DNA of 64,000 nt, from positions 1 to 64,000 of the forward strand of contig USBI01000002.1 in assembly GCA_900552945.1 (NCBI GenBank), in the 5' to 3' direction. This DNA is from an uncultured Oscillospiraceae bacterium (lineage in GTDB: Bacteria; Bacillota; Clostridia; Oscillospirales; Ruminococcaceae). Shown piece by piece: positions 62,457 to 64,000 of the stretch (within the stretch, counting starts at the first letter, position 1; each line of letters opens with the position of its first letter). The position numbers and the translations under genes were made by a program. The notes beneath the pieces were generated by a model. It was not told the DNA's origin, made no database searches, and saw only the letters and a program-made list of their open reading frames with translations.

Positions 62457-62514
62457 AGGTCATCACCTCCAAAATAAAGTAAGGGGTGAGCGGTGATTTG
62501 CCCACCCCTCTGTG

Positions 62515-62847
62515 TTACAGAATCGACCAGATATACAGCGGAGCCGTCAGCGTAAAAATCAGGCAGGCGAACAGAATCGCCGGCGCCGTAAACTCAAACT
62601 GACCGTGTTTCCTGTAATCGAAATACGCCGTTCCCAGCTTTACAAAAAAGAGGATGGCGAGGATCATGTCGATTACCGGGAACACCACATTGTTGACAAC
62701 AGTCTCAATCTGTGCTTTTGCCGTGTTCCATGTGTTTTCGATTGCACCGGCCACATCGCCCGCAGCAAAGGCAGGCACGGCGGAAACGGTAAACATAACC
62801 GCAACCATTACGGCACAGAGCAGAATTCTCATTGTTTTCTTGTTCAT
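62515..62847 (-). CDS. Small secreted/membrane VirB2-like conjugation protein
   Basis: 110 residues. A signal peptide (ILLCAVMVAVMFTVSAVPAFA with an AFA cleavage site) precedes a mature part with two hydrophobic helices (VVFPVIDMILAILFFVKLG and APAILFACLIFTLTAPLYIW). It looks like pilin-like VirB2 proteins and the DUF3852-type proteins of this module. ATG 62847 follows GGAGGAAATTGCTT. It is followed by the channel protein, 59 bases apart. Confidence 0.8.
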   Translation of the reverse strand: MNKKTMRILLCAVMVAVMFTVSAVPAFAAGDVAGAIENTWNTAKAQIETVVNNVVFPVIDMILAILFFVKLGTAYFDYRKHGQFEFTAPAILFACLIFTLTAPLYIWSIL

Positions 62848-63185
62848 AAGCAATTTCCTCCAATCATTTTGTCGATTTCCTGATCCCGGATTTTTCGGGT
62901 CTTTACATTCAGATTTTTGCAGAACTGAATCTCCGCCGCCATGCCTTTGGTTATCTCATCTCCGAAGATCCACATTTCATCGCAGAACCACAGCAGGGAA
63001 AGTCCTGCGGCTATCCCGATTTCACGCTCCCGCGGTTTGTTGTCATCGAGACACAGCGCATAGAAGTGCGGAACGACCGGAGCCGTCCCGCACATCAGCG
63101 CATATTTGGTGTATCTCTTTACTCGTTCAAGATTCTCTCTGACATTGCCGCCGAGAGGAGAGCAGATATACACCTTTTTCATCAT
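62844..63185 (-). CDS. DUF4406-like nucleotide-hydrolase fold protein
   Basis: 113 residues. VYICSPLGGNVRENLERVKRYTKYA is the start of a nucleoside 2-deoxyribosyltransferase-like fold. VPHFYALCLDDN and LLWFCDEMWIFGDEITKGMAAEIQF are further conserved parts (DUF4406/DUF7768-type). Such proteins occur in phages and conjugative elements and may process nucleotides. ATG 63185 overlaps the surface-protein stop (ATGATGA), and the downstream gene by 4 bases. Confidence 0.85.
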   Translation of the reverse strand: MMKKVYICSPLGGNVRENLERVKRYTKYALMCGTAPVVPHFYALCLDDNKPREREIGIAAGLSLLWFCDEMWIFGDEITKGMAAEIQFCKNLNVKTRKIRDQEIDKMIGGNCL

Positions 63186-64000
63186 TCGTCGTCATCCTTC
63201 TTGCGTTTGATCGCCATGATCCCGACAGAAATGAGTCCGCCGAGGGCGATGGCGCCAAGCCCGATCCAAAAGCCGAGGTTGCTGTTGTCGCCGGTCTGCG
63301 GCACGTCGGGCATAGGAGGCGTGAGCTTCACGGTCTGCCCGTCGTCCTCAATGTCCGCATGGACGGCAATTTCAACACCTTCACGGTAGAGGGTTTCAAA
63401 CACTACTACTTCGGTTGCGGTGGTCAGCCCCGTGGCGTTAAAGGTAAATTTGACGGTCACTTCGCCATCTGCCGTTTCGGGCGTAAAGGTGACTTCCGAG
63501 CGGATTTCTTTGCCGTTTGCCGTGAACGGTTCACCGGTCGCTTTGTTCATCAAAACGCCGCTGACCGTATATTCCTTGCCGGGGGTAAGGTTCTTGTAGT
63601 AGACGACATCCTCAATGGTGACCTCGCCCTTGGCCTCAACCTCTTTCTTTCCTTCTGCCGTTGCCTGCGTTCCGATCTCCGGCACATGGACGGTCACGGT
63701 CTGTCCCTCGTCCTCGATATCCGCATGAACGGTAAGCTCCAGACCGTCTTTGTATAGGCTCTCGAACACCACAATGTCCGTATCCGCCTTGATATACTTT
63801 GAATCGAAGGTGAAGGTTACGACAACGCTTCCGTTTGCAGTTTCGGGGACGAATGCGACCTCCGAGCGGATTTCTTCGCCGTCAATCAGGAGCGGCTTGC
63901 CGGTGGTTTTGTCCATCAGGACGCCGGACAGGGTGTACTCCTTGCCCGGAATCAGATTTTCGTATTCAACGACATCCTCCAGCGTAAACACTTCGGTGGC
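63182..64000 (-). CDS. VaFE-repeat surface protein with sortase signal, 5' end cut by window edge
   Basis: Cell-wall-anchored protein. At least two repeats of about 105 residues are seen (each with LIPGKEYTLSGVLMDKTTGKPL or LTPGKEYTVSGVLMNKATGEP and IVVFESLY or VVVFETLY, the VaFE motif). Repeats of this kind form internal ester bonds that harden the stalk. The C-terminus has the sorting motif VPQTGDN, a helix (FWIGLGAIALGGLISVGIMAI) and a KRKK tail. The gene continues past 64000. The nearby sortase B likely anchors it. It may act as an adhesin in mating contacts. Confidence 0.92.
   Translation of the reverse strand, partial: ATEVFTLEDVVEYENLIPGKEYTLSGVLMDKTTGKPLLIDGEEIRSEVAFVPETANGSVVVTFTFDSKYIKADTDIVVFESLYKDGLELTVHADIEDEGQTVTVHVPEIGTQATAEGKKEVEAKGEVTIEDVVYYKNLTPGKEYTVSGVLMNKATGEPFTANGKEIRSEVTFTPETADGEVTVKFTFNATGLTTATEVVVFETLYREGVEIAVHADIEDDGQTVKLTPPMPDVPQTGDNSNLGFWIGLGAIALGGLISVGIMAIKRKKDDDE

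Overview
The window looks like chromosomal DNA from a low-to-mid GC, gut-type anaerobic Firmicute, most likely a Clostridia/Oscillospirales lineage. The reasons are strong AGGAGG ribosome sites, a leucine T-box leader, a Tn1549/CTn-like conjugation module, the mobile-element types present, and near-exclusive minus-strand coding over more than 48 kb. No rRNA, tRNA or CRISPR array was seen.

Backbone (1-15.25 kb): the 5' part of leuA with its T-box leader; a MacB/FtsX-type ABC exporter pair; a divergent CDF metal exporter with a manganese-type signature; a polysaccharide deacetylase; a Gfo/Idh/MocA dehydrogenase; a cytidylate-kinase-like protein; a GH27 alpha-galactosidase interrupted by an in-frame TGA; a small secreted protein; an alpha/beta hydrolase; and a decayed redox operon (truncated flavodoxin, aldo/keto reductase, carboxymuconolactone decarboxylase, frameshifted DUF4405 remnant).

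Mobile element (about 15.25 kb to beyond 64 kb): homology to the flavodoxin gene stops abruptly just before its conserved Tyr-Pro-Ile-Trp-Trp codons. Next to this break lie three tandem tyrosine recombinases with a DUF6262/TnpC-like coiled-coil protein, so the break is probably the left end of an integrated element. Behind them come a MazF/PemK toxin with an unknown partner, a sigma-70-like regulator and an XRE repressor.

Cargo (22.95-43.05 kb): oleate hydratase with a TetR regulator, a diacylglycerol glucosyltransferase-like GT28, a PlsY paralogue, a CmpB-type membrane protein, a 13-residue-repeat Asp/Gly protein, an FtsH paralogue with an amber codon, a GT8 transferase, a TVP38/DedA-like protein, an alpha/beta hydrolase, a MetK paralogue, a radical SAM enzyme, a YhgE-like coiled-coil protein with an MMPL transporter and an HdeD-like protein, two more TetR regulators and one ArsR regulator. 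Almost every member acts on or in the membrane. I read it as a transferable membrane-lipid homeostasis or stress island; this is inference.

Conjugation module (43.2-64 kb): a Tn1549-like type IV secretion system with a TraG/VirD4 coupling protein split by a group II intron exactly in its DEFG motif, a toprim protein, a MobP-type relaxase fused to Sel1 repeats, a MobC-like protein and a probable oriT region, an amidoligase/gamma-glutamylcyclotransferase pair, a cell-wall hydrolase fused to DUF3848 by an apparent 1-nt deletion, VirB4, sortase B, small membrane proteins, a VirB6-like protein without a normal start codon, a DUF4406-like protein and a VaFE-repeat surface protein cut by the window edge.

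Several genes carry single lesions (GH27 TGA, ftsH TAG, DUF4405 and NlpC/P60 frameshifts). They could be genuine decay or sequence errors; only reads can tell.
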